Shown here piece by piece: positions 49,701 to 61,261 of a DNA stretch of 64,000 bases (positions are counted from its first letter, which is position 1; the number at the start of each line of letters is the position of its first letter). The notes under the pieces were generated by a model, which saw nothing but the letters and a program-made list of their open reading frames with translations, searched no databases and had not been told where the DNA came from. Source of the stretch: Cryphonectria parasitica EP155 (Eukaryota; Ascomycota; Sordariomycetes; Diaporthales; Cryphonectriaceae). The stretch lies in NCBI RefSeq assembly GCF_011745365.1, contig NW_024468909.1, positions 5,456,001 through 5,520,000 of the forward strand, given 5' to 3'. The position numbers and the translations under genes were made by a program.

Positions 49701-51003
49701 ATTGGGATTCTTCCGCCATGGAAAAATACGCTGCCTTCTCAATGGCGCGTTTTGGTTTTGCCAACCTGATACGAGATTGGTGGCAGGTGTCGGCGACCTC
49801 GGATGATGAGTATCCAAGATTGCTGATAGACACGGCGGCCCGTACTGAACAGGGTTGGAACATCCTCCACGTTGCTTGCTATCGCGGTCACTATTCCACT
49901 GTCAGCGCTCTACTCGCCGCCGGCATTGATGCAAATGAAGCAGTTGGACCCTATGAAGATTCACCACTGCAGCTGGCTTGTGAGAACGGTCATACCAAGG
50001 TTTGCCGGATACTCATCGAAAAGGCCGGGTGCGACCCGAACTCTCCCGCTGACTATCGCAACCCGCTGTATTGGGCAGCACGCTACGATCGTCCCGACGT
50101 GGTCCGCTGCCTTATTTCACTCGGTGCGGACCCGGACCGTGCGCTCAATCTGGATTACTCCAACGATCCGTGGCAGCTCGGCAGTCCGCTTGCATTCGCA
50201 GCAGCCAGAAACAATGTTCCCATGTTGCGTACGCTGATCGAGGATGGCAAGGCCGACCCAAATATGCTCCTTCCCGATAAGTACAAGCTGCGCACAGCTG
50301 CGCTCTGGGCGGCTTGCTACCACAAACTTGACGCGCTGAGGTATCTGATCCTGGATGCACATGTCGACCCCAACGCGCACATCCCGAACTCGGCTTACGA
50401 AACTATCGCCATTGCCGCCGCCGCCGCCGCCCCTTGGAATTGGCAATGCGGTATGTTTCGTTGTCTCAAAGAGTGCGGGGTGGATTTCACCAGCCTTCGA
50501 GAGATTGGCGGTTTGAGGGGCTTGCAGGCTAGGGATCTTAGGGATGACGCATTAGAGAGGGCCGCCAGAGCCGGAGATCTGGAGGCTCTTGAGGTCCTAC
50601 TGGACGAAGTTAGGACAGACGTGAATTTTGTGTCTCGCGGAGGGGCTGGTGCTCTAGCAGCAGTTCCGGCAGCTGATGATAGGTATCTCCCCGTGTTGGA
50701 CTATTTATTGAAGAAGGGGGCAGATGTGAATCTTCTCTTGGATCATGGCATATATGGCAGCGCTCTCGCGGTTGCAGCTGCTAGCGGGGCGATCAGACCA
50801 ATGGAATGCTTGATTAATCATGGGGCAGACGTTGACCTTGCCTTGGGCCAAGGCATGTATGGTAGCGCGCTTGCGGGGGCAGTCGCAAGAGACCAAGAGA
50901 ATGCGGTGCGTCTTCTTTTGCATCACGGCGCAGACGTCAATCTTGTTCTAAGACATGGTCGATTCGGGACCGCTCTCATGATCGCCAGCAGCATCCGCAT
51001 CAT

Positions 51004-51035
<32 letters not shown>

Positions 51036-51379
51036 TGGATAGGTTGAAGATGATGGAAATTCTTTGTGACAATGGGGCAAATGTCAATCTCCGTGTGGAG
51101 CATGGTGATCATCTCAGTGCTCTGATGGCCGCCGCGTGGTCAGGTAGTAGAGACAAAGTGAATTTCTTGATTAAAAGAGGCGCGGACGTGAGTCGGCCGG
51201 AGAATCGAGGGTGGGACGACGTGCTTGAGGAGATGAAGGGGCAACGACGGATACAGAAATCAGTATTTAGAGCAGACTACGATTCTGAGTTTGTATGGTT
51301 TGAGAGAGACTCGGATGAGTACGAATCTGAGATTGTATGGTCTGAGACAGATTCGGATGAGTACACTTCGGATGAATAG
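46744..51379 (+). CDS. Fungal NLR: NACHT NTPase with N-terminal helical domain and ankyrin repeats
   Basis: Three exons (46744-48010, 48073-48694, 48775-51379) give 1497 residues. The N-terminus is basic (LRQRLKERAKSFFRGK), followed by a Ser-rich linker and a helical domain at about 115-330 resembling the NACHT_N/NWD N-terminal domain of fungal STAND proteins. The NACHT NTPase shows Walker A GNSGMGKT (421-428), Walker B IILDAFDEC (Asp529, Asp532, Glu533) and a sensor-like LFISSRPE (Arg564). SRGMFRWTALQVDELL (from about 626) is the usual helix after the NTPase core. Ankyrin repeats fill about 985-1440, including four closely related GADVN-type units at the end. A 10-residue serine run from a CAG tract interrupts one repeat near 1373. 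The acidic C-terminus is a tandem duplication. Introns are 62 and 80 bases; the first splits the Walker A codon for Ser423 and its GACTGACC branch point is clear. Fungal NLRs act in non-self recognition and programmed cell death; the ligand here is unknown. Confidence 0.92.
51004..51033 (+). repeat. CAG/AGC trinucleotide tract encoding polyserine in the NLR
   Basis: Ten CAG units read in the AGC frame as serine, placed between two ankyrin repeats. Such tracts change length easily. Confidence 0.92.
51281..51364 (+). repeat. 42-bp tandem duplication at the NLR C-terminus
   Basis: Units 51281-51322 and 51323-51364 differ at 5 of 42 positions and encode two copies of a 14-residue acidic segment (DSEFVWFERDSDEY and ESEIVWSETDSDEY), ending 15 bases before the end of the coding sequence. 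Confidence 0.92.
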
Positions 51380-53246
51380 ACGTAAAGGGAGGCGTGGGAG
51401 TACGAGTGGAAAAAGGAGGTGATTGAAGGAGACAAGGTGAAATCTATGATAGGAAATAGTAGGACGATCAATGTGGAGATGTGATTGCAGCACTTGACAA
51501 TCTCTCCAAGAAGATTGTATGGGCCGGTGCTCTACGTTCCCCATCGCGGAACAGGCGAACAGAGGGGGGAGAAGAAACATGGGCGCCCAAATCATCCTTA
51601 CATGGTGCGCAGATCTGATGAAGCTTCCTTCTAGTTAGTTACTGGGTTGCAAACGTAGTTATGGATGAGACCACTACATTGGACATGGCAGACTGTCCTA
51701 ACCAGTCACACGGGTACGGCGACAACCTACTAATTTTGAATATGACTCCGACTTGTCAAACAACGCTATTTGCGTGAGCCTCACCGCAGAACAGACACGA
51801 ACTCGCTGATGATAGCCCCAGTATCTACAGGAGAGCCGACCCTGATAGCGCGTGCCGCATGCTGGTGGTCTTCCATAACTACAGATTTAAGTGACTGCTG
51901 GACGCAGTCACCCTATCTCAGGAAAGGCTCGATCGGATGGACCTGTGAGCAAGAACAGAGGCCGCAGCATCTGTACTTCAGATCCTAGATCTCGTTCTCC
52001 ATTTAGCTGTCACTTGCGATTGACAATGACCTCCACAGTATTTTGTATTCCAAGGTTAGGACCATCTCGAATGCTTCCGGGTCGCCAGCCAAGGAAAGAG
52101 CGGGTTGGTACACGAGCTCCTCAGCATACCAGATGTGGTTCTGGTTCTCCTCTCATGGCGATTGGAGCCGGGCCTGGGCCGGAAGGATGCTTGAAGCAAA
52201 ATACTGACTTTCGTCTTCTTTTCGGACCATGGGACCTCTTCAACCCATTCAAGTGTTCTTAGAGTGTTCCTTGGATTGTGACGTTGAATGTACTCGATTG
52301 TTAAGGAGGATTGTCCAAGCAAGAGTTGTGGAGAGACGAGTGATATCTTCCCCAGATCTCGAGATGCATGTTCTAAGGCTGCACAGTACCCGCACTGTCA
52401 AGGACTAGAGACCGCTCAGAAAACAATCAAGGGCTGAAAGAAAAGGAAAGAAGAAACAGAAGCAAACCTTCGGAGAATCCAGCTAGTCTTGGCATCAGCC
52501 CAGTGCCATAGCTTACGAGTTCTCGTTTGCTAGCCAGCTTGGGCGCGTAGTGAGGGTAGATGGTTGGTCAGGAAATACGAAGACGTCTCTCACTCAACTC
52601 ACAGCTGAAGGCTGGGGCACGTTAGAGGGCACTGTGGACCCTGCCAGACCTGCATTTCGAGATCAGAAGGATTTCTCCCACTGCCGGCAGGACGCTTAGC
52701 GGGACCCAGTGGGTACCAGCCCGGGGCTGCCGTCGAGTACCACTGCGTGCATCCAAGCATCGTACTATGCCGTGCTGCTAGTGCTATGTACTAGACCACT
52801 GTGCAGATGGTACGTGGGCAGTGGTGGGGTGATAGATCCCCCTGTCCTGCCCGCTGCGCCCAAGGAGCTCCCATCAAAGGCCTCCAGCCCCTCCTCTAGC
52901 ATCGACACCCAACCCCTCCTCTAGCGCACCTCTCGGTAACTTCAAGATGCACGTCTGAACATTCCAGGAGGGCGCAATATCCGGTCTTTGTGAGGTCAAA
53001 ATTCACAAACCACTCAGAGGGTCTCGAGACCAGCTTCCGATCGTTGGTTGCACTGCACTCGTACGGGCCACCTTCAGGAGGTCAAGCCACCGTTTGGTGA
53101 TTCTGTTTGACGCTGGTCGCTGAGAACACCAGCCCGTTCTCCTGAGAGTAATCTTGATCTCATTACATAGAGCTCGGCTCCCCAGAATCTGAGGACTGGA
53201 AGGTCAGAATTGTTATTTCCTCCTCGGCTGCAACGCGTCGGTCAAG
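51380..53246. other. 1.9 kb intergenic region between the NLR and nta1
   Basis: No supported gene. One patch around 52735-52815 carries the GTAC/TAGTGCTATGTACTAG-like motif seen in the vib-1 upstream region. The promoter of nta1 must lie in the right-hand part. Confidence 0.45.
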
Positions 53247-54521
53247 ATGAGGATCGGCTGCCTGCAGTTCGCGCCCCACGTCGGGGACGTGGACAACAAT
53301 CTCAACCGTGCAGATTCAGCACTCTCTCGAGCCAGCCAGGATGACTTGGACAGCCTAGATCTCTTGGTCCTACCAGAGATGGCCTTCTCAGGTGAGCGAG
53401 CGCGCAGTGACTACACACCCGTACGGGCTTGGACCCTGAGGCCAGCATCAGCTCACAAATAGGCCAGGCTACAACTTCAAGTCGCTCCAACATGTCATGC
53501 CATTTCTCGAGTACGAGGGGAACGGGGTGAGCTCGTTATGGGCGCGCACGATGGCCCTGAAGCACAACTGCCACGTCGTGGTTGGGTACCCCGAACAGGT
53601 GGACGTCTCGCACAAGTGGCCCACCTCGCCCGAGTACTACAACTCCGCCATCGTCATCAATAACGAGGGCGAGACCATCGTCAACTACAGGAAACACTTC
53701 CTGTACATGATCGACGAGACCTGGGCGCTCGAGGGGCGCGACTTCGGCAGGGAGTTCATACCCGGGCTGGGCCAGACGGCCATGGGCATCTGCATGGATA
53801 TCAACCCGTACAAGTTCGAGGCCCCCTGGCACGCATTTGAGTTCGCCTTTCACGTCTTGGAGGTCAGGGCCAACCTGGTTATCATATCTATGGCGTGGCT
53901 TACGCGCGAGGAGGCTGCAACGTTTACCAGCAGACCCGATGAGCCTGACATGTTTGTATCCCTCCAGGCCTAGGCGGGGCGCAACCCTCGTGGCAATGAT
54001 TGACTGTATGGCTGACGCTCGCATTGGAAGGGAGACCTTGACATACTGGGTGCAACGCATGGAACCAATCATTCGCGCCGAAACTGAGGATGAGATCATC
54101 GTGTAAGTCCTTCCAGATGTGCTCCCCCGCCCTTCTTGTCATCATACTGGACCTTGGCATATGTTCGTAGGGGAGAACACGACATTGTGAGGCTGTTTTC
54201 CATGCGGTCGTTGACACACAGTCCTCTAGGGTGTTGAGTAATCGGTGCGGCATCGAGGGCGAGACTGTTTACGCAGGGACATCAACGGTGCTTGGAATCA
54301 GGCACGGAGAGGTCAGCGTCTATGGCCTCCTGGGCCGCTGTGAGAAGAATCTCCTGGTTGTGGATACAGACAACCCGCCCCTCGGCAAGCTTGTTCTTCG
54401 TCCCCAGGACAATATCGAGCCGCCTGCCGGCGAGCCTGTGCCAGCGGCTCCTGTCAATGGTATATTGCCCGAGGATGAGCTCGAGCTGGAAGACGATGAG
54501 GACGTGGAGATTTCCTCATGA
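53247..54521 (+). CDS. nta1: Protein N-terminal asparagine/glutamine amidase (Nta1, nitrilase superfamily)
   Basis: Four exons (53247-53391, 53468-53951, 54031-54102, 54230-54521) give 330 residues. It starts MRIGCLQFAPHVGDVDNNL, the usual carbon-nitrogen hydrolase opening. The Glu-Lys-Cys triad is visible as LPEMAFSGYNF (Glu44), NYRKHFLY (Lys124) and GICMDINPYKFEAPW (Cys157). The last motif, followed by AFEFAFHVLE, is specific to Nta1 rather than other nitrilases. Nta1 deamidates N-terminal Asn and Gln, feeding proteins into the Arg/N-degron pathway. Intron 2 (79 bases) has an unusual GTTTGT donor but a perfect GCTGAC branch point, and joins PDM to ETLTYWVQRMEP; exon 3 is only 72 bases. The C-terminus is acidic (EDELELEDDEDVE). 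Confidence 0.9.
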
Positions 54522-56676
54522 GAGTCTGTTTGGGCAAAAGATGTCAAGGACGTTGATGTGACGCTGGTGTCAAGCAACGAAGCCAGGCCTCCGAAAGCAG
54601 AATCTAGCGCGCTTACTACGTCGATGCGCAGACAAGCAGCTCACACTTGAGACCAACGGTAAGTTGTAGTACCCTTGACGGACAATCGGCACGTGGTCCT
54701 TTTCACGTCTCAGTAGGTTGAGAGGTACGAAGGAGCTTGGTCCAACGGGCGGGACGCAGGAGCAGCAGTCTACGACGACCAGACCGACTGGAACAATTGG
54801 CCTTTAATGGGCCTTTCTGGGAAAGATCTGATGTCCAAGGAGCACAGAAAACCACCTGTCACTCGAGCGGCGCACCAGTGTTGCTCCCTGCGGTCTTCTC
54901 GACCACCAGGGGACGAGATGCTCTGAACCTGGTCTGGCGTTTCGCGAGATATTCACGGCTTTGACTATCGAACATTAGTCCGCAGACAGCTTTTAGAGCG
55001 TTCGTAAGGCCTGTAATGGACTTCAGGTCCGCTCTCGTTATCGCAACAGGCTTGGCCTTCTTGGGGACTTTTGTTTTTGGGTGGGGGGTGGAGGACCTTG
55101 TGGCGAACTCGAGTGAAGAGATGCCATGAAGAGTATCAGCTTCAAAATGAGGCCAATCTGACCTGGTCTGAACCTCTGCAAAGCGAATCGGCGAATCTAC
55201 AGCTCATGTCCGAAATCTTGCCTCCAATCCTGCGCCAGCCGAATGCGCGTTCATAGCCATTGTAAGAATTTGGGCGACCTTGTGTGTCAGCAACAGCCAT
55301 CGATTTCTTGGTAGAGGAGCTAGACTCTGGATGGAAAGAAGACAAAAAAAAAAGACAGGCAAGCAACTCTCCCGTTATTCAGTCTAAGGCACGGTGGACA
55401 GGCTCTTTCAAATCCTGCAGTACACCCGAATCGCTCGGCACGCCGGACCACACACTTGGATGGATACTCTGCATCATAAGCGCCGCGTGAAAAGGGAATC
55501 TCATCTCGGCCGCTCGGTACCTCATGCTCGACAAAACGATTTCCAAGACGCCTTGATGGAAAATCGAGCCATATCCGGACGATACCGCCCCTTCCAACAA
55601 CTAGAGTCACGACATCTGCAGCATGTGGGTGATTGCAAAAAGGCTAACATCGTACTGTACTGTCAAGGTGCATGGGTGCATGGGCGAGATGGGATGTGTG
55701 ATGAGCCAACATGGGTGGGCGCCCATTGGGGGCGGGATATGCAGGAAATGTGGGAACGTCCGTCGAGCTTGTCCTCTTCAGGGACGGCAAGGTTACTGCG
55801 GGCGCTTGCGGGACAGGGCGAGGGGCTGGGAAACGGCCAATCACTGGACAGTGTTCATCTTCAAGGTGTGAAGACTTGCAGGGGCCGCTGCGTGCAATGC
55901 TCATCACTGCAGGTGATATCGAAGACGCCCCCTCCTCTGACTGGTCAATCCAGTGTGCCACCCTCATGGTCCCAGAACACTAGCCATGCTCGAGAGGGAA
56001 GGGGTCTTTTTCGGAGATGTTGGGTGGCCACTTCGGAGGTCATGAACGGCAAAGGCTGACTCTTCATTCGTGGGCTTGGGTTGCATTGGGAGGCCCATGG
56101 TTCTCGCATCTTGAACAGGCGAATAATTCTTTTACTATGGTGGTCTGCCCACCTTCCACAACCTTGCGGTACTTCTAGGCTGGGAGACCTTGTATCACAG
56201 CAAGTTCTGCAAGCAGACTCTACCACATTTGTTCTCCATCTCCGCCTTTCACCCCTCCCCGTTCGACTGTGTCTCTGATCACACCCTACAAAAGAGCTTC
56301 AACGTTCCGGCTCTTTGGGTCAGAGGTTGATACGTGTGCTGCAACTGCATGACTGGGCGCTAAAGTATTCTCCTTTTCACATCACAAACATCACATTTTC
56401 TTTTTCCTCCGTCTCAAGGGGCAGACAGAGAGGCTCATATATCATCCATCGGGTCGGCCGCTGCGGCCCACATGTCGGCCCAGCAGAAACAACCTCGAAA
56501 GAGCGTCATGGGTTCGGTCGCACAGCAGTGACTACACACAGCGAAAACTAACGCCTGCGCTGTCCGACACGCTACCTTCTCGACCCCGCACATTTTGGAT
56601 CTTGGTTTTGATCTTGCCGTCGTCCTTGCCTGACAGCCTTGTTGCTCAGCATAGGGTTCAGTCACTCGAGCAGAAA
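54522..56676. other. 2.2 kb intergenic region
   Basis: The longest open frame (about 220 codons, 55394-56059 on the plus strand) shows no domain, and competing frames overlap it, so it is not called. The sequence from about 56360 is pyrimidine-rich and probably contains the promoter and leader of the surface protein. Confidence 0.45.
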
Positions 56677-58018
56677 ATGAAGCCCTGGACAGCGAGGCTG
56701 CTGGCTGTGGGCGCTGTCCTTACAGGCCCCGCAGCTGCCATTCTTGTTACCTCAGGGTCCACGTGTGACCAGCAGTGTGGCAATGTCCTGACCGCGACGA
56801 CACCGGCCGATATCGTGTGCTCCAACAGCGACTTCAGCAGCTCAACGGGTGTCGTGCTCGAGAACTGCATGAACTGTGAACTGACCAGCAACTACTACAC
56901 AACCGATCCAAACTCAACAGATCAGCAATGGCTGCTGTACAATTCCAGATATACAGTATCTGAGTGTCTATGGGGTGAGCCAGGGAATGTCGACGTTGGC
57001 GATAGTCCTTGCATCACATCGTGAGTGACATACAATCCCACACCCCCTTTCTTCAAGACAATGAGAAGGAATCTCAATCAAGAAAACCCAGCCGAGCTGA
57101 CGTGTACCACCCAGACTCGCCTGCGGAGACCTTCAGACTGCCATTCAGTATGGCAACTTCAGCACCAGCTCCAGCATCGGTGCATACGACTACTGCACCC
57201 AGTGGGGTGACAGCACCTTCTCGGATGGGTGCGTGGAATGCCTGCGGACGAGCCAGCAACAATATCTTGCCAACATGGTGGTGATGCTCCAGGTGGGCTG
57301 CGACCAGAAGCCCGCGCCGGGCTCGACCATCTCCGTCCAGGGAAGTATCTTCTCGACGACGCGTATGAACGAGACCACGCCGACCCCGACCAGCACCTGG
57401 ACGAACATTAACGAATCGGGGCCCATCTCACTCGGCGCCAAGGTCGGCATCGCCATAGGTGGCGTTTGCGTCGTGCTCGCCATCACCGGCTTCTGCATCG
57501 TTTGCAACGGCCGCCGCCGCCGCCGCGCGTTCCTGCGCAAGCTCGAGATGCAGCACAAGGAGTCAGGTTGGCCACACCCCTTCGCCGGCGGGATTGTACA
57601 CCGGGGCCCTGACATGAACGAGACGCCGCTGTCGCAGAAACCGCTCCGCGGGTGGGACGACTCGCCCCTGTCGGCCACGGCCTCTGAGCCCGCCTACGCG
57701 CGCTACTTCTCGCCCTACTCGTCGCACCACACCAGCCCCGTCAACGGTGCCGAGTCGTCGGCCGTCATGGCCCAACAGTGGCCGCAGGCTTTTCACGACG
57801 ATAGTTACCACCACGACCACCACCAACCGCCCGCCTCCTTTGGCGAGCCCTTCCCCACCGCCGCGCAGGAGAAGGCCATGCAGGACCAGCATGAGGAGGC
57901 CGTCGGCACGTCGACCCCGCCCACTCGCATAGGGCTTGCACTCGGCGGCGACGAGCCCAGCCTGCGGTCCAAGGTGTCGGACCAGAGCGTCCCGAGCAAC
58001 GGCACAGGCCCTGCGGAG

Positions 58019-58052
<34 letters not shown>

Positions 58053-58312
58053 CCACCGACATCGACAACGTCGAGTCGTACGAGCTGCACGAGGTCAGCA
58101 GCAGCAGCGCTGGGGGCAGCAGCGCAGGCGGTGGTAACAACGACAGCTTCAGGAACAGGATGGCGAGGGAAAACCGCGCGCCGGTGCTGCAGCACCCGGG
58201 GTACGGACGGTATAGCCCTGAAAAGATGTTCCCGCCGCCGCCGCCGCCACCTACGCATGCCATGAGCGGCGGGCTGAGGGATGATCTGAGTGGGGGCCGG
58301 AACCACACATGA
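56677..58312 (+). CDS. Cys-rich type I surface protein with single membrane helix and Asn-rich tail
   Basis: Two exons (56677-57020, 57115-58312) give 513 residues; the intron has a GTGAGT donor and a GCTGACG branch point. A signal peptide (residues 1-21, ending GPAAA) leads a Cys-rich ectodomain with pairs such as CDQQC, CMNC, CVEC and several N-glycosylation sequons (NST, NFS, NET). A short Thr/Pro stalk precedes one membrane helix at about 223-246, followed by a strong RRRRR stop-transfer signal. The cytosolic part, about 265 residues, is His, Ser and Pro rich with a 10-residue asparagine run and a polyproline run near the end. The plan resembles fungal wall-sensor or adhesin-like proteins, but I do not recognise a named domain (no WSC signature is evident), so function is open. 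Confidence 0.8.
58019..58052 (+). repeat. AAC repeat encoding polyasparagine
   Basis: Eleven AAC units in the cytosolic tail of the surface protein. Confidence 0.92.
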
Positions 58313-58808
58313 TCCCGGGGAGAGGGGAAAGAGAAAGACTTTGTTTTCTTCGTTCTCTCGTTTACGTTCGTGATGATACCGTGTCGGGGTCTGAGTTGAG
58401 CAGGGAGTTTGGCGTCTTTTCATGGCCCTGCTCTGGCCCTTTCGTAAGGGTTTCTCTGTGCTGAGGTGGTGGCTAGGACAGATCACAGGGTGTACATACA
58501 CGCCTCATATTACTTAATAATGATACAGAAACATATCAAGCATTCTGATAAAACCCCGAACCAATGTTGTCGCTCCCTGTAGCCTGTTCTGTTTGAGGGC
58601 CACCCTCTTGTGATGTAGCGAGGATGCATCCGACAACGACATTCGGAAGCAGTTAATTTGATTTAGGAGAATATGAATTATTGGCCCGGATACCGTGACA
58701 TGAAACCAAACAATCCCAGATGATAAATTTGAAGCTGATGCTGCGTTTCTCAGTTGGAGCGTAGAATGACCGTAAGGATAAGTAGTCTTATCGTTTGCCG
58801 AAATTCAT
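58313..58808. other. Intergenic region between the surface protein and the first tRNA
   Basis: It holds the 3' flank of the surface protein gene. Base composition shifts toward A and T from about 58500. No gene is seen. Confidence 0.45.
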
Positions 58809-58892
58809 GCCTCGATGGTCTAGTGGTATGATTCCTGCTTTGGGTTGATAACTGATTGCAGGAGGTCTCCGGTTCAATCCCGGATCGAGGCC
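58809..58892 (+). tRNA. tRNA-Pro(TGG) with a 12-nt intron
   Basis: The 7-bp acceptor stem GCCTCGA/TCGAGGC, A box TGGTCTAGTGG and B box GGTTCAATCCC are all present. The anticodon stem is CCTGC/GCAGG. The interrupted loop starts TTTGGG, placing TGG at 34-36, with an intron (TTGATAACTGAT) after position 37. The T arm CCGGTTCAATCCCGG pairs perfectly. A run of six T follows directly. It would read CCA and, by wobble, other proline codons. Confidence 0.93.
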
Positions 58893-58898
58893 TTTTTT
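58893..58898 (+). terminator. RNA polymerase III terminator
   Basis: Six T residues immediately after the tRNA discriminator base. Confidence 0.85.
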
Positions 58899-60620
58899 GC
58901 TCATATGGAAGACATAGAAATCTTCTACACGCATCTTTTTCTTCTTGGATTTATTTTTGTTCAATAGAAATAGAAGTACCGCTCACATTTGCTTGATTTC
59001 AGCCACTGTGAGAAAAAATGGAAAGAAAGGAGAAAAGGCGCACTATAATTACAATCACTCAAGTGGTGAGGAAGCCTAGTTGGGCAATTAAATACTTTCA
59101 GTACTTTTCCATAAATTTGCTCACAACGGACAGCGTCTTGAGTACTTGAGCATGCCTTTCCTTGTTTCCAAATTTCATACCGGGACTAGTATTGGATCTG
59201 TCATTGAAGAAAGACCAAAAGACTTGCCAAATCAAGGTAGGATCTTGCCATGAGAAATTCTCCGTATGTTGAGCTGCGAATCAGCCTATTTGCAAGGAGT
59301 CCGGAGATTACAACACTTTCACATATTGTTTCTGCCATACTGGGCATACTTGGTTTTCATAAGATGTGTGTGTATTGTCAACTGACCAACATAAGCAAGA
59401 GAGCCATGAGTCTCGGGGGTCTAGACAACACAAAAGAGCCGCCCACTCGTGGCTACTTAAAGCCTGCAATGCATCTAGGATGTTTCGTGCTAGTTGTTGT
59501 ATTCAAGCCAATGAAAGTAATGGTACTTGAGTCAAATGAATCTTGATATAAAAGTCTTTGACTAAAAGTTGGGTGGGGGCTGAACCTCTGAGAGCCTGTG
59601 GCTAGGCCAGAAAACGACTCGATGTCCCCAGCTGTCAATCACTGCAATCTATTCCAGACTGACAGGCACAATCATGTCTGAGGCTTGAGGATTCCTTGCT
59701 TATTAATGTCTTCCTCATCATTCTTGTTGTGTCAGTCCACATGTTGACCTGTTTGTCTTGGAAGCCTTATGGGTGCCCGTTCATGTATGTATGATATATG
59801 TAGGTAAGTCTCGTTACAGCTGAGCAGGAAACTAATATTCAACTGTATCATGAGTCATATGCAAGGCTTAGATGTCCAGGAGGAATTTGCCTCGCTCGAC
59901 TTCATCAGCTTCCCAGTCACCACACCTGTCAGACAGGGGTCAATGATATGTGGTAAGATGCTTCTTCACCATAATTTCCGCTGTTGATGTATTACAAAAG
60001 TGTCCTCACACAATTTCAAAGCACAGGAACTTGATAGACAGATGTCATGACATCATTCATCTTGCTTTGAGCTCCATGCCAGTGTCACAGTCATGTCCTC
60101 TTTAACTATAAGTAGTGTGGTTTCAGCTGAGCGAGTTTTGATACTTATTATATAAGTACTTAAGTATGTTTGGAGATAGTTGACCTCATTTGAATTCTCT
60201 TCAGTAATATGTTTTACTTCATCTGTCTCATGCTTGAAAGGGCTGATGTGTCAGCTGGATTTGAAATAGTCCAGCAACCATCAGACTCTCATAAAGCTCA
60301 GACAAGCCCTTTGTCACAAGCCCAATCTACTATTACTCGAGTGCTAAGCATGGTCTCATAAATATAATTGTTATAAGTACTTTCGACATTCTCTGAGTAT
60401 AGTATATGTTCTAAGAGAATAGATTAGCAAGAAACCACATGAACTTGAAGAGTATCTTGAGCTAGCCTTGGTCCATACTGCAATACTTAGGTAGCAATCA
60501 AAATGCCTCGCCTTTTGTATTTCTCAACACTTAAATCTAGAATATAGCCAACCAAAATATATAAATGGCAAAGAGTAAAAATATATACTAATAAGCAAGA
60601 TTGGTAATGTATATATGCGC

Positions 60621-60626
60621 AAAAAA
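60621..60626 (-). terminator. RNA polymerase III terminator of the second tRNA
   Basis: Six A on the plus strand (T on the transcribed sense) one base beyond the tRNA end. Confidence 0.85.
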
Positions 60627-60627
60627 T

Positions 60628-60711
60628 GGCCTCGATCCGGGATTGAACCGGAGACCTCCTGCAATCAGTTATCAACCCAAAGCAGGAATCATACCACTAG
60701 ACCATCGAGGC
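60628..60711 (-). tRNA. tRNA-Pro(TGG), identical inverted copy with the same 12-nt intron
   Basis: The reverse complement of this interval is identical to 58809-58892 over all 84 bases, including intron and discriminator. The similarity runs on past the terminator (TTTTTTGC, one mismatch, CATAT) for about 14 bases on the 3' side but not on the 5' side. Confidence 0.93.
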
Positions 60712-61261
60712 TCAAACTTGACAGCAAGCAAAATATCTTCCATTATATGTCAACCACTTGTTTCATGACATGCTTGAATTATTTATGAGCAGTTCAGAAG
60801 CGGAAACAACACGCTACAGCTACAAGTGGACTATCAAGCCAATTTCTTCACCTGAAATGACTTCTGAAGATCAATAAGAGGCCTAGGAATAGGTCTCAAG
60901 TGATCTCCTGTCCGATGAGTGCAGCATTCATCATTAGTCACTTTTTGGTGAGCTGAAAATCTCCTTGAGGCATACCTACTTGATCAGCCCCAGATACATC
61001 AACTCAGCATATACCAGAGATCTTCGGTACTTAGTTAGCACATTTTCTTGTCTTTTGACCTTTTATTATCATTGCCTCGAACACAACGCAGCACAACAGT
61101 CCATGTCCTCCCGTGGGATAGTATCCTTTGAGAAGAATCGTTCTTGGAGTATTACCGACTATGGAATACCCAAAAACCCCGTGGCAAGCAACTGGATCCT
61201 CCCGCCCTGAACGCCTTTTTTTGGTGATTGCCCCCAACGCCGTCCAAGCAGACAATATAAT
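60712..61261. other. AT-rich region between the second tRNA and cbf5
   Basis: Continues the AT-rich composition to about 61100, then returns to normal before the cbf5 stop. No gene is supported. Confidence 0.45.

Larger units (their letters stand above)
58893..60627. other. AT-rich spacer between inverted tRNA-Pro genes
   Basis: This 1.7 kb stretch is clearly richer in A and T than the rest of the window and has many TATA, ATAT and AAGTACTT words. A 98-codon open frame at 59250-59546 shows no domain. The texture fits decayed transposon DNA, possibly altered by repeat-induced point mutation, but no element ends or coding remnants are identifiable by eye. Confidence 0.5.

Noticed and set aside
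55394..56059. Plus-strand open frame of 221 codons between nta1 and the surface protein
   Set aside because: No domain, composition unlike the real genes and several competing frames.
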